From: a virus
Length of the DNA: 29,047 nt
IMG/VR virus record: IMGVR_UViG_3300030202_000115
Span: 1-29,047 of that record
Reading direction: 5' to 3' (one strand)
The position numbers and the translations under genes were made by a program. This document shows, piece after piece, positions 14,556-20,756 of the stretch. The notes below the pieces were generated by a model. That model ran no database searches. It was not told the origin of the DNA and saw only the letters and a program-made list of their open reading frames with translations. Within the stretch, counting starts at the first letter, position 1. Each line of letters opens with the position of its first letter.

Positions 14556-14954
14556 ATGAATAAGTTTTTTGTACCTAACGAAGTTTATGAAGATAGGATA
14601 GCAATATGTAAAGGTTGTGTTTACTACAAATCTTTATTAGGAAATTGCTCCATCTGTAAATGCTTTATGAAAGTCAAAGCAAGAATAGCACCTATGGCTT
14701 GTCCTCAGAAGTATTGGGATAAAACAACTGAAGTAGAAACACCTGAAAGTTTACCGCAAGAAATAGTAGACGAAATATTAGATATGTGGAAAGACTTAAA
14801 AACAGGTAGGGCAAAAGACCAAGCGGCTAAAAAAAGAATGATTGAAACATATAATACAATATACAATACTAACTACAATGTCAGAACGAATTGCGGCTCG
14901 TGTATATCAACCTGCTTTGATGGAATAAAAAAACTATATAACGAATACAAATGA
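14556..14954 (+). CDS. Cys-rich zinc-binding-like protein
   Basis: A 132-residue protein starting at ATG 14556 (MNKFFVPNEVYEDR); the frame is open to a TTG at 14535, which is less likely. Residues 15-50 have CKGCVYYKSLLGNCSICKCFMK followed by a further Cys in MACPQKYW, enough for a zinc ribbon. The rest is helical, with a second Cys group (NCGSCISTC) near residue 115. It probably binds zinc and nucleic acid or protein; the exact role is unknown. Its stop overlaps the DUF3310 ATG. Confidence 0.6.
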   Translation: MNKFFVPNEVYEDRIAICKGCVYYKSLLGNCSICKCFMKVKARIAPMACPQKYWDKTTEVETPESLPQEIVDEILDMWKDLKTGRAKDQAAKKRMIETYNTIYNTNYNVRTNCGSCISTCFDGIKKLYNEYK

Positions 14955-15238
14955 AACAAAACGAAAAACTTATTAAAAACTTAGAAAATATGACACCAAT
15001 AGACATAGACTATAAAGCTAATACAGAACCCAGTTACTACTCAGGTAAAAAGTACGGTTATTCAGCAAGAAAAGTAGTAGAGGACTTTCAGCCTGATAGC
15101 TATAACTTAGGAACTGCCATAAGTTATCTTTTACGTGCAGGTCATAAACCTAACAACCCTATAGAACAAGATATACAAAAAGCAATTAATCATTTACACT
15201 TTGAGTTAGACAGATTACATAATGAGTCCAAAAGCTAA
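14951..15238 (+). CDS. DUF3310 family protein
   Basis: A 95-residue protein with the clear DUF3310 pattern: YYSGKKYGYSARKVVEDFQPDSYNLGTAISYLLRAGHKP, then DIQKAINHLHFELDR. The family is widespread in phages and is sometimes labelled a nucleotide kinase, but that activity is not supported by a P-loop here. It usually lies in early or nucleotide-metabolism regions. It is coupled to its upstream gene by an ATGA overlap. Confidence 0.85.
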   Translation: MKQNEKLIKNLENMTPIDIDYKANTEPSYYSGKKYGYSARKVVEDFQPDSYNLGTAISYLLRAGHKPNNPIEQDIQKAINHLHFELDRLHNESKS

Positions 15239-15302
15239 AGTATTTTTATTTTACATATTTATTATTGTAATTATTTTAATTTTTGGAATTTATTATAACT
15301 AA
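15222..15302 (+). CDS. Tiny single-pass membrane peptide
   Basis: A 26-residue ORF (MSPKAKVFLFYIFIIVIILI...) with a basic N-terminus and one long hydrophobic helix. It overlaps the DUF3310 gene end by 17 bases. It could be a small membrane effector or a chance ORF in T-rich DNA. A second such peptide is at 12818. Confidence 0.35.
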   Translation: MSPKAKVFLFYIFIIVIILIFGIYYN

Positions 15303-15312
15303 AAAAAATATT

Positions 15313-15564
15313 ATGACTTTATACAGTTGCGAATGTGGTAAGGAAGAAAAAGAAGTAAGCAAAGCTACTATTGTTTTAAGAGATGGTAAATGGGTAACTA
15401 AGGAAGCTAAATGCAGTTGCGGTAAATATATGGATAGTAAACCAACTGACGGAATGCCTAACTTAAAAAGAACAGAACCTAGTTTAAGTAAACAAAGAGA
15501 TAAGCTATGGGCAGGAGCAAAAGAAAAACTAATTGGCACAAGAGGAATAAACGAAGACTACTAA
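15313..15564 (+). CDS. Small zinc-ribbon-like protein
   Basis: An 83-residue protein starting at ATG 15313 (MTLYSCECGKEEKEV). The pairs CECG and CSCG (residues about 6-9 and 37-40) flank a beta hairpin (KATIVLRDGKWVTKEAK) as in small zinc ribbons. The C-terminal half is basic and unstructured-looking. It is likely to bind nucleic acid. Its stop is immediately followed by the next ATG. Confidence 0.6.
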   Translation: MTLYSCECGKEEKEVSKATIVLRDGKWVTKEAKCSCGKYMDSKPTDGMPNLKRTEPSLSKQRDKLWAGAKEKLIGTRGINEDY

Positions 15565-15768
15565 ATGAAAAACAAAAGAATAGTTAAAGACCCAAAAGAA
15601 TTAGAAAAGAAAGTTATTGAATACTTTTATAGTAACCCTGAAGCAAATACATCTAAAGAAATGGAAGAAGTCTTTAACGTATCACACAGAAGAATAAGAA
15701 ACATAATGACTAAGCACTTAAAAGATAAACTAGAAAACAGTTTCGCTAGAAGAATGGCTAGCTACTAA
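15565..15768 (+). CDS. Small helix-turn-helix DNA-binding protein
   Basis: A 67-residue basic protein. Residues 15-55 (VIEYFYSNPEANTSKEMEEVFNVSHRRIRNIMTKHLKDKL) form a HTH with the recognition helix in VSHRRIRNIMTKH. It is the last gene before the TCTATTATATA motif copy at 15787, so it may regulate early-to-late switching. Target unknown. Confidence 0.65.
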   Translation: MKNKRIVKDPKELEKKVIEYFYSNPEANTSKEMEEVFNVSHRRIRNIMTKHLKDKLENSFARRMASY

Positions 15769-15786
15769 TAAATAAATTAACAAAAA

Positions 15787-15800
15787 TTCTATTATATACT
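15787..15800 (+). promoter_or_regulatory. TTCTATTATATA motif (candidate late promoter for modification/packaging block)
   Basis: TTCTATTATATACT ends directly at the ATG of the ParB-like gene (15801). The core is the same as at 642, 3061 and 19429. If it is a -10-type element the transcript would be nearly leaderless, which Bacteroidetes can tolerate but which is a caution. Confidence 0.5.
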
Positions 15801-16394
15801 ATGAAACAACAAGTTAAGATAAGTAAAGTAAAGGGAAACCCTAACAACCCTAGAATAATTAAAAACGATAAGTTTAAAAAGCTAGTAAAGTCAATACAAG
15901 AATTTCCTGAAATGTTAAAGCTAAGACCTATTGTAGTTGATGAAGAAATGATTGTCTTAGGTGGCAATATGAGATTGAAGGCAAGTAAAGATGCAGGGCT
16001 AAAAGAAGTATGGATTGAAGTAGCAGAAGGACTTACTGAAGAACAAAAGAAAGAATTTATAGTTAAAGACAATGTAGGCTTTGGAGAATGGGAATGGGAT
16101 ATGTTAGCTAATGAATGGGATAGCGTACAACTTGCTGAATGGGGTTTAGATGTATGGCAGAATGAAGATGATATTGAAACAAGTGATGAGTTTACTTTAC
16201 CTGATGGAGAAAAAAGCAACTTAGAGCAAATAACATACACACTAAGTAGTGAGCAAAGCAATATAATAAAAGAAGCTGTACAAGAAATAAAATACACAGA
16301 GGATTATAAGTATGTAGAAACTTACGGAAATGAAAATAGTAATGGTAACGCTTTATATTTACTAATAACAGAATGGAGAAAAACAAACAGTTAA
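15801..16394 (+). CDS. ParB/sulfiredoxin-like domain protein
   Basis: A 197-residue protein. Residues 1-90 match the ParB N-terminal fold: NPNNPRIIKNDKFKKLVKSIQEFP, RPIVVDEEMIVLGGNMRLKASKDAG. GGNMRLKA takes the place of the ParB box II GERRxRA, which binds nucleotide and phosphate. Residues 90-130 (EFIVKDNVGFGEWEWDMLANEWD) are typical of phage ParB-like proteins that often stand beside or fused to DNA methylases. Here its gene overlaps the first Mom-like gene by 22 bases, pointing to joint work in DNA modification or in choosing sites to modify. It could act as a nuclease or CTP-dependent switch; the sequence does not decide. Confidence 0.75.
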   Translation: MKQQVKISKVKGNPNNPRIIKNDKFKKLVKSIQEFPEMLKLRPIVVDEEMIVLGGNMRLKASKDAGLKEVWIEVAEGLTEEQKKEFIVKDNVGFGEWEWDMLANEWDSVQLAEWGLDVWQNEDDIETSDEFTLPDGEKSNLEQITYTLSSEQSNIIKEAVQEIKYTEDYKYVETYGNENSNGNALYLLITEWRKTNS

Positions 16395-17071
16395 AAGACA
16401 TAAAAGTAAAGATAATAGATAGTAAAACTGCAAAAAGATATACTATTGAAAATCATTACATGAAAACTTTTCCAATTCCAAAAGTATGCTTTGGAGTTTT
16501 CTATAATAAATTATTAAGAGGGGTTGTAACATTTGGATTAAGTCCTAGTACAGAACAAAAAGTAAAAAAAATAGTTCCTAAAATTAACGATAATGAATTT
16601 ATAGAAATGCAAAGAATGAACCTCTCAGATGTTTTAGGTCATAATGCAGAAAGCTATGTATTGGGAAAAATATATAAACTTTTCAAAGATAATACGAAAA
16701 TAAAATTATTGCTAACACACGCGGGAGGTTGTAAAAATGATTGTGGTATTGTTTATCAAGCTAGTAGTTGGCTATATTTTGGAAAAGAAGTATGTAATGA
16801 TTTTTATCAAACTGTCAAAGGTGAATACAAAAATATTATTTCTCCTATGCGTTTTGGTAGAGTTCCAAGAGAGGTGGTAAAACTAGGAAGTCAAAAAGTA
16901 GGAGAGTTTTTATTTGGTTCAGGAAACATAGTAAATTCTTTCAGATATTTGTATATTTACCCTTTAAATAAAGGGATAAGAAGTTATTTAGAAAAAAAAT
17001 GTCTAGATTATCCTAAAGATAGTCAAGTGTTTAGAAAAAATCAAGAATGGATAACAGGGGGTGACCAATAG
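16373..17071 (+). CDS. Mom-like GNAT-fold DNA modification protein (copy 1, divergent)
   Basis: A 232-residue protein related to the copy that follows. Shared positions run along the whole core: an SK-A stretch then a HY pair (residues 17-29), a FGVFYNKLLRGVVTFG strand pair (40-55), NEFIEMQRMNLSDVL (75-90), and AGGCKNDCGIVYQASS (117-132). This is the pattern of the Mom family, which in phage Mu converts adenine in DNA to N6-carbamoylmethyladenine to block restriction. It is more divergent than copy 2: LLTHAGGCKND replaces SFADGTQCGDG. It overlaps the ParB-like gene by 22 bases. Its last codons and stop lie in the 5' part of a mini-tRNA-like RNA (17057-17104). Confidence 0.7.
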   Translation: MEKNKQLKDIKVKIIDSKTAKRYTIENHYMKTFPIPKVCFGVFYNKLLRGVVTFGLSPSTEQKVKKIVPKINDNEFIEMQRMNLSDVLGHNAESYVLGKIYKLFKDNTKIKLLLTHAGGCKNDCGIVYQASSWLYFGKEVCNDFYQTVKGEYKNIISPMRFGRVPREVVKLGSQKVGEFLFGSGNIVNSFRYLYIYPLNKGIRSYLEKKCLDYPKDSQVFRKNQEWITGGDQ

Positions 17072-17104
17072 GGGTATTATGCAGTTCGAACCTGCACACC
17101 TCCA
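17057..17104 (+). ncRNA. Mini-tRNA-like RNA with alanine identity signature
   Basis: Acceptor stem GGGGGTG (17057-17063) pairs with CACCTCC (17097-17103), 7 bp. The T arm TGCAG / CTGCA (80-84 and 92-96 of the 17000s) encloses the canonical T loop TTCGAAC. A73 is at 17104. Where the D and anticodon arms should be there is only AATA-GGGG-TATT (17067-17078), a tiny hairpin. The third acceptor pair is G3:U70 (17059 with 17101), the known alanine identity pair, and A73 agrees with alanine. CCA is not encoded. The 5' strand lies in the last codons of the Mom-like gene. An attachment-site remnant of a tRNA gene is the main alternative, but there is no integrase. Confidence 0.65.
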
Positions 17105-17112
17105 CAAATAAA

Positions 17113-17790
17113 ATGGGGAGAGCAAAAGAAATAATAGTAAAAGTTATAACAAGTAAAGTTGCCAATGCATTTGTAAAGAAACAACACTACTCAGGAAAGG
17201 TTGTGCCTAATAGCACTTTGCATTTTGGTTGCTTTTTAGATAAACGCTTACATGGTGTAATGAGTTTCGGACCTAGCATAAATAAAAAAGGAACAATTAA
17301 TTTAGTAGAGGGAACAGGTTGGAATGAGTTTATTGAATTAAACAGAATGGCTTTTAATGACTTTTTGCCTAAGTATAGTGAAAGCAGATGTATCAGTGTT
17401 GCTATGAAATTAATAAAGAAAAACGCACCTCACATAAAATGGGTGATTAGTTTTGCAGATGGCACACAATGTGGAGATGGAACTATATACAGAGCAAGTG
17501 GTTTTAAATTGGTTGGTATTGCTGAAAATACAGCTTTAAGAATAAACCCTGAAACAGAAAAACCAATGCACGTAATACAAGCACACCATTTAAAAATGAG
17601 TAGTGAGTTTAGAAATTGGAAAGCTTATGAAGGTTATCAGTTAAAGTATATATATTTTATTGATAAGAAAATGGAAAGTAATTTAACTAAACCAATTATT
17701 CCTTTTAGCGAAATTGATAAGATAGGTGCAGGAATGTATAAAGGTGAAAAGATAACATTAAAAGAAAGAAAAGAAAATAAGCGTGATTAG
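17113..17790 (+). CDS. mom-like: Mom-like adenine modification protein (copy 2)
   Basis: A 225-residue protein with the full Mom-family look: VITSKVANAFVKKQHYSG (residues 11-28), LHFGCFLDKRLHGVMSFGPS (36-55), GWNEFIELNRMAFNDFLP (69-86), SESRCISVAMKLIKKN, and the signature SFADGTQCGDGTIYRASGF (113-131). The family uses a GNAT-type fold to add a carbamoylmethyl group to N6 of adenine in phage DNA, which protects it from host restriction; the donor is not fully settled. The basic tail ends with KERKENKRD, whose last two codons (CGT GAT) and stop form part of the tRNA-Gly-like RNA 17781-17852. The terminase genes follow. Confidence 0.8.
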   Translation: MGRAKEIIVKVITSKVANAFVKKQHYSGKVVPNSTLHFGCFLDKRLHGVMSFGPSINKKGTINLVEGTGWNEFIELNRMAFNDFLPKYSESRCISVAMKLIKKNAPHIKWVISFADGTQCGDGTIYRASGFKLVGIAENTALRINPETEKPMHVIQAHHLKMSSEFRNWKAYEGYQLKYIYFIDKKMESNLTKPIIPFSEIDKIGAGMYKGEKITLKERKENKRD

Positions 17791-17852
17791 CATATACAGT
17801 AATGCGTTGGCTATTCCAAGTCAAAGAAGGGGTGCAATTCTACCATCACGCT
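17781..17852 (+). tRNA. tRNA-Gly(UCC)-like gene, non-canonical
   Basis: A 72-nt cloverleaf. Acceptor GCGTGAT / ATCACGC is 7 perfect pairs; T8 A9 come next; the D arm GCAT / ATGC has loop ATACAGTA without the GG pair; the anticodon stem TTGGC / GTCAA holds an 8-nt loop TATTCCAA that gives anticodon TCC when U33 is 17814. The T arm is weak (two mismatches), with loop TGCAATT keeping T54, C56, A58 but G at 55. T73 is at 17852. G1-C72, C2-G71, U73, C35 and C36 are bacterial glycine identity elements. Loss of GG in the D loop and TGC in the T loop are hallmarks of tRNA-Gly that do not serve translation in staphylococci. CCA is not encoded. Confidence 0.6.
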
Positions 17853-17870
17853 CTAATATAACATTGAAAA

Positions 17871-18224
17871 ATGGAACAAAATAGAACAAAGATTAACAAA
17901 GAGAGATTGCTCAAAGCTTTAGAGTCAAGTCTAGGAGTAATAACTACTGCTTTAAAAGCAACTGACCTAAGTAGAACAAACTTTTATAAGTGGCTAAAAG
18001 AAGATGAAGAATTTGCAGCAAAGGTTGAGGAAATAGAAAACATACAGCAAGATTTTATTAAGTCAAAGTATTATGAGTGCGTAAAAGACAAAGTGCCTTC
18101 AGTTGTAATACACGCAGCTAAGACTAGACTTGGATGGAATGAAACAAACAGAGTAGATATAACGTCAGGTGATAAAGCAATTAATATGCCTGTTATAACA
18201 TTTGTTGAAACTGATACTGAATAA
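17871..18224 (+). CDS. terS: Terminase small subunit
   Basis: A 117-residue protein with an N-terminal HTH (LLKALESSLGVITTALKATDLSRTNFYKWLKED, about 13-45), a helical middle for oligomerisation (FAAKVEEIENIQQDFIKSKYYECVKD) and a short tail, as in phage small terminases. It recognises the packaging site and hands DNA to the large subunit. It lies directly upstream of the large subunit and overlaps it by about 20 bases. A phBC6A51/terminase-type HTH family is likely. No unusual features. Confidence 0.8.
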   Translation: MEQNRTKINKERLLKALESSLGVITTALKATDLSRTNFYKWLKEDEEFAAKVEEIENIQQDFIKSKYYECVKDKVPSVVIHAAKTRLGWNETNRVDITSGDKAINMPVITFVETDTE

Positions 18225-19413
18225 GAAATACAATCCGTTATTTTCTTCTGATGCTCGTTACTTTATAATAACAGGCGGTAGAGGTTCTGGCAAGTCTTTT
18301 GCTGTAACAGTCTTTTTAACTTTGCTTACTATGACTAAAGGGATTAGAATACTCTTTACTCGTTTTACAATGACATCAGCCCACCTTTCAATTATTCCTG
18401 AGTTCTTAGAAAAGATAGGGCTACTTGGTTTTGATGAAGTCTTTAGCATAAATAAAGCAGAAGTAGTAAACATAAAAAATAATTCAGACATTCTATTTAG
18501 AGGAATTAGAACATCAGCTGGTAACCAAACAGCAAGTCTAAAGTCATTACAGGGAATAAGCACTTGGGTATTAGATGAAGCAGAAGAATTAGTTGACGAG
18601 AATATCTTTGACACTATTGATTTAAGTATTAGAGAAAAGAACATACATAATAGAGTAGTATTAATATTAAACCCCGTTACTAAAGAACATTGGATATACA
18701 AAAGATTTTTTGAGGAAAAAGGCGTTGAAGGTGGTTTTAACGGCTTTAAGGACAATATATGTTATATACACACCAACTACCGAGACAACAAAGAAAACCT
18801 CTCACAGAGCTTCCTAGAGCGTATTAAGAGCATAAAGCACAGAAACTTTAAAAAGTATCAGCACAAAATCTTGGGCGGTTGGTTAGATAAAGCCGAAGGG
18901 GTAGTGTTTGAGAATTGGTCAATAGGAGAATTTAACCCTGACGGACTACAGACATCTTGCGGTATGGACTTTGGCTTTAGTGTTGACCCTGATAGCCTTA
19001 CAGAAGTGGCTATTGATAAAAGAAAGCGTAAGATATATTTAAAAGAACATATCTATAAAAATGGATTGAAGTCAAACGAACTGGCTAAGATTATTTTAGA
19101 TAAAGTAGGTAATAAACTTATCATAGCTGATAGTGCAGAGCCTAGACTTATTGCAGACCTTAGACACTTAGGGGTAAATATCAAACCTGTAAAAAAAGGA
19201 ACTATTGAAAGTGGAATTACTCGTATGCAAGACTATGAACTTATAATAACTCCAGAAAGCACTAATATAGCTAAAGAGCTAAACAATTATATATACGCTG
19301 ACAAAGGTTCTAAACTTTATGTAGATAACTACAATCACGCAATTGACGGTGTTAGATATAATGTAATATACCACCTAGACAATCCAAACGCTGGTAAGTA
19401 TTACGTACAGTAA
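18202..19413 (+). CDS. terL: Terminase large subunit
   Basis: A 403-residue packaging motor. Walker A GGRGSGKS (residues 25-32) and Walker B WVLDEAEE (122-129) form the ATPase. The nuclease domain has GMDFGFSVDPD (254-264), IIADSAEP (about 307-314) and an Asp in NHAIDGVRY near 387, the metal-binding acidic residues of the RNase H-like fold. The type resembles the PBSX/Terminase_3 family. There is no ATG: TTG at 18202 or 18205 overlaps the small-subunit gene, so translational coupling is likely. It closes the modification/packaging block before a TCTATTATATA motif. Confidence 0.93.
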   Translation: MLKLILNKKYNPLFSSDARYFIITGGRGSGKSFAVTVFLTLLTMTKGIRILFTRFTMTSAHLSIIPEFLEKIGLLGFDEVFSINKAEVVNIKNNSDILFRGIRTSAGNQTASLKSLQGISTWVLDEAEELVDENIFDTIDLSIREKNIHNRVVLILNPVTKEHWIYKRFFEEKGVEGGFNGFKDNICYIHTNYRDNKENLSQSFLERIKSIKHRNFKKYQHKILGGWLDKAEGVVFENWSIGEFNPDGLQTSCGMDFGFSVDPDSLTEVAIDKRKRKIYLKEHIYKNGLKSNELAKIILDKVGNKLIIADSAEPRLIADLRHLGVNIKPVKKGTIESGITRMQDYELIITPESTNIAKELNNYIYADKGSKLYVDNYNHAIDGVRYNVIYHLDNPNAGKYYVQ

Positions 19414-19428
19414 ACTAAAAACAACAAA

Positions 19429-19445
19429 TTTCTATTATATAACAG
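19429..19445 (+). promoter_or_regulatory. TTTCTATTATATAACAG motif (candidate late promoter for tail block)
   Basis: The motif is identical to 3061-3077 and ends at the ATG of the tail chaperone gene (19446). It follows the terminase gene by a 15-base spacer and opens the tail block. Both perfect copies come before structural genes. Confidence 0.6.
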
Positions 19446-20045
19446 ATGAAAGTAAATATTCAAAAGGAAGGTAAGGTAAAAAAGTTTAAACTTATTAGTA
19501 GTTGGGAAGAAGTAACTTTAGAGAAGTGGCTGAAACTTATTGATTTTGAAACAGGTACAAAAACAGAAGAAGCAACAGAAACAATAGCAGCGTTATCTAA
19601 TATTCCAAAGCAGTTAGTAAAGGAATTAGCTTTAAAAGATGTAGCGGTATTAATGAGCAAGATTGCAGAGCTACAACAAAAGCAAGATACAAAGCTAAAA
19701 AGGATTATTGAAATAGAAGGAGTTGAGTACGGTTTTCACCCTGATTTAGATAGTATTACTTTAGGCGAATATGCGGATATTGAAACATTTATAAAGAACG
19801 GAGTTGAAAAGCATTTGCCAGAGTTAATGGCTGTATTGTATAGACCGATAAAAGAAAAGAAGAATGACATTTATATTATTGATGCTTATGATGGAAATAT
19901 TCGGCTTAGGACGGAAGAAATGAAAAAGATGTCAGCAGAACAAGTGCAAAGTGCATTGGTTTTTTTTTACAATTTAGGGAGAGAATTGTCAGCGATTTTG
20001 CCATTGTATTTGATGGAGCGGCTGACGGAAATGCAGACGCAATAG
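19446..20045 (+). CDS. Tail assembly chaperone, short form (gpG-like)
   Basis: A 199-residue protein; the normal in-frame product of the tail chaperone gene. The N-terminal 175 residues (FKLISSWEEVTLEKWLKLIDF, then RPIKEKKNDIYII) fit tail chaperones that coat the tape measure during tail assembly. The frame passes a run of nine T (19960-19968) near codon 172. At this run a -1 slip can join the second frame (see the next entry). Both products together are usual in siphophages. Its stop lies inside the overlapping -1 frame. Confidence 0.7.
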   Translation: MKVNIQKEGKVKKFKLISSWEEVTLEKWLKLIDFETGTKTEEATETIAALSNIPKQLVKELALKDVAVLMSKIAELQQKQDTKLKRIIEIEGVEYGFHPDLDSITLGEYADIETFIKNGVEKHLPELMAVLYRPIKEKKNDIYIIDAYDGNIRLRTEEMKKMSAEQVQSALVFFYNLGRELSAILPLYLMERLTEMQTQ

Positions 20046-20224
20046 CAACTGAAAGCTTTGCTGAGAAGTGGGGGTGGTTTGGCGTAATGTATAGATTGAC
20101 AAATGGAGAAATAGTAAACTTAGAACGGATAACGAATTTAGGTTTGTTAGAGTGCTTAACTTGGTTAAGTTATGAAACAGATTTAAACTCACAAAATAAA
20201 GTTAAAAGAAATGGTGAACAATAA
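19967..20224 (+). CDS. Tail assembly chaperone C-terminal extension reached by -1 frameshift (gpT-like)
   Basis: In the -1 frame the sequence is open from the T9 run (codons GTT TTT TTT TAC in the zero frame) to a TAA at 20222-20224. It encodes LQFRERIVSDFAIVFDGA, ESFAEKWGWFGVMYRLTNGE and LECLTWLSYETDLNSQNK. The second half resembles the extension of Bacteroidetes phage tail chaperones. The fusion would be about 259 residues. It has no start codon of its own near the site, and its end overlaps the next gene's ATG (20211). The frame is long and unlike a shadow ORF, so a programmed frameshift is likely. Confidence 0.65.
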   Translation, partial: LQFRERIVSDFAIVFDGAADGNADAIATESFAEKWGWFGVMYRLTNGEIVNLERITNLGLLECLTWLSYETDLNSQNKVKRNGEQ

Positions 20225-20756
20225 AAGTTATAATAACGTAGTAAATACTTTGCTTAGACTAGGCGAGTGGCATGAACAAATAAGCACAATTTCAGTTGGT
20301 GATATTTACGACCTCAACTTAGAAAAGATGGAGAAGTTTCCTTTAATGCATATTAACCCTACTTCAGTTGAAACAGGCGACAGTCAATTGACTTATAACT
20401 TTCAAGTGTTTATTATGGATATGGTAGGCGAAAAGTCAGATTGGCAAACTAAACAACATTCAGAATTAACTAAGCTAGTAAATACAGAGAATAACGAACA
20501 AGAAGTATTTAATCAAACTTTAGCTATTTGTACAGATATAATAGGAATGTTAAGACATAGTTCAAGACAATCTATAAACGGAGTAAATGATATTAACGAA
20601 CCTATCTATTTTACGCAAGACCAATTTACAATAGAGCCTTTTCAGGAACGCTTTGATAACTTATGCTGCGGCTATGTATTTAATATAGGAGTATTAGTTC
20701 AAAATGATTTTCAAACTTGTAATATTCCTGCAAATACTAGGGGCGCAGGTTACTAA
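20211..20756 (+). CDS. Probable tail completion or terminator protein
   Basis: A 181-residue alpha/beta protein (SYNNVVNTLLRLGEWHEQISTISVGDIYDLNLEKMEKFPLMHI, ITYNFQVFIMD...). Small proteins of this type sit near the start of tail modules in Bacteroidetes phages and are likely to cap the tail or join it to the head. The start ATG overlaps the end of the frameshifted chaperone. No catalytic motif. Role inferred from position and fold impression. Confidence 0.45.
   Translation: MVNNKSYNNVVNTLLRLGEWHEQISTISVGDIYDLNLEKMEKFPLMHINPTSVETGDSQLTYNFQVFIMDMVGEKSDWQTKQHSELTKLVNTENNEQEVFNQTLAICTDIIGMLRHSSRQSINGVNDINEPIYFTQDQFTIEPFQERFDNLCCGYVFNIGVLVQNDFQTCNIPANTRGAGY

Noticed and set aside
15758-16297. 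179-residue minus-strand frame opposite the ParB-like gene
   Set aside because: Ser/Leu/Ile-rich shadow of a clearly coding plus-strand frame with a recognised domain.
17080-17104. T arm plus acceptor end as an integrase attachment site (tRNA 3' end remnant)
   Set aside because: No integrase or other lysogeny gene is present, the element has a matching 5' acceptor strand, and a second tRNA-like RNA stands in the equivalent place after the paralogous gene. Kept only as an alternative.
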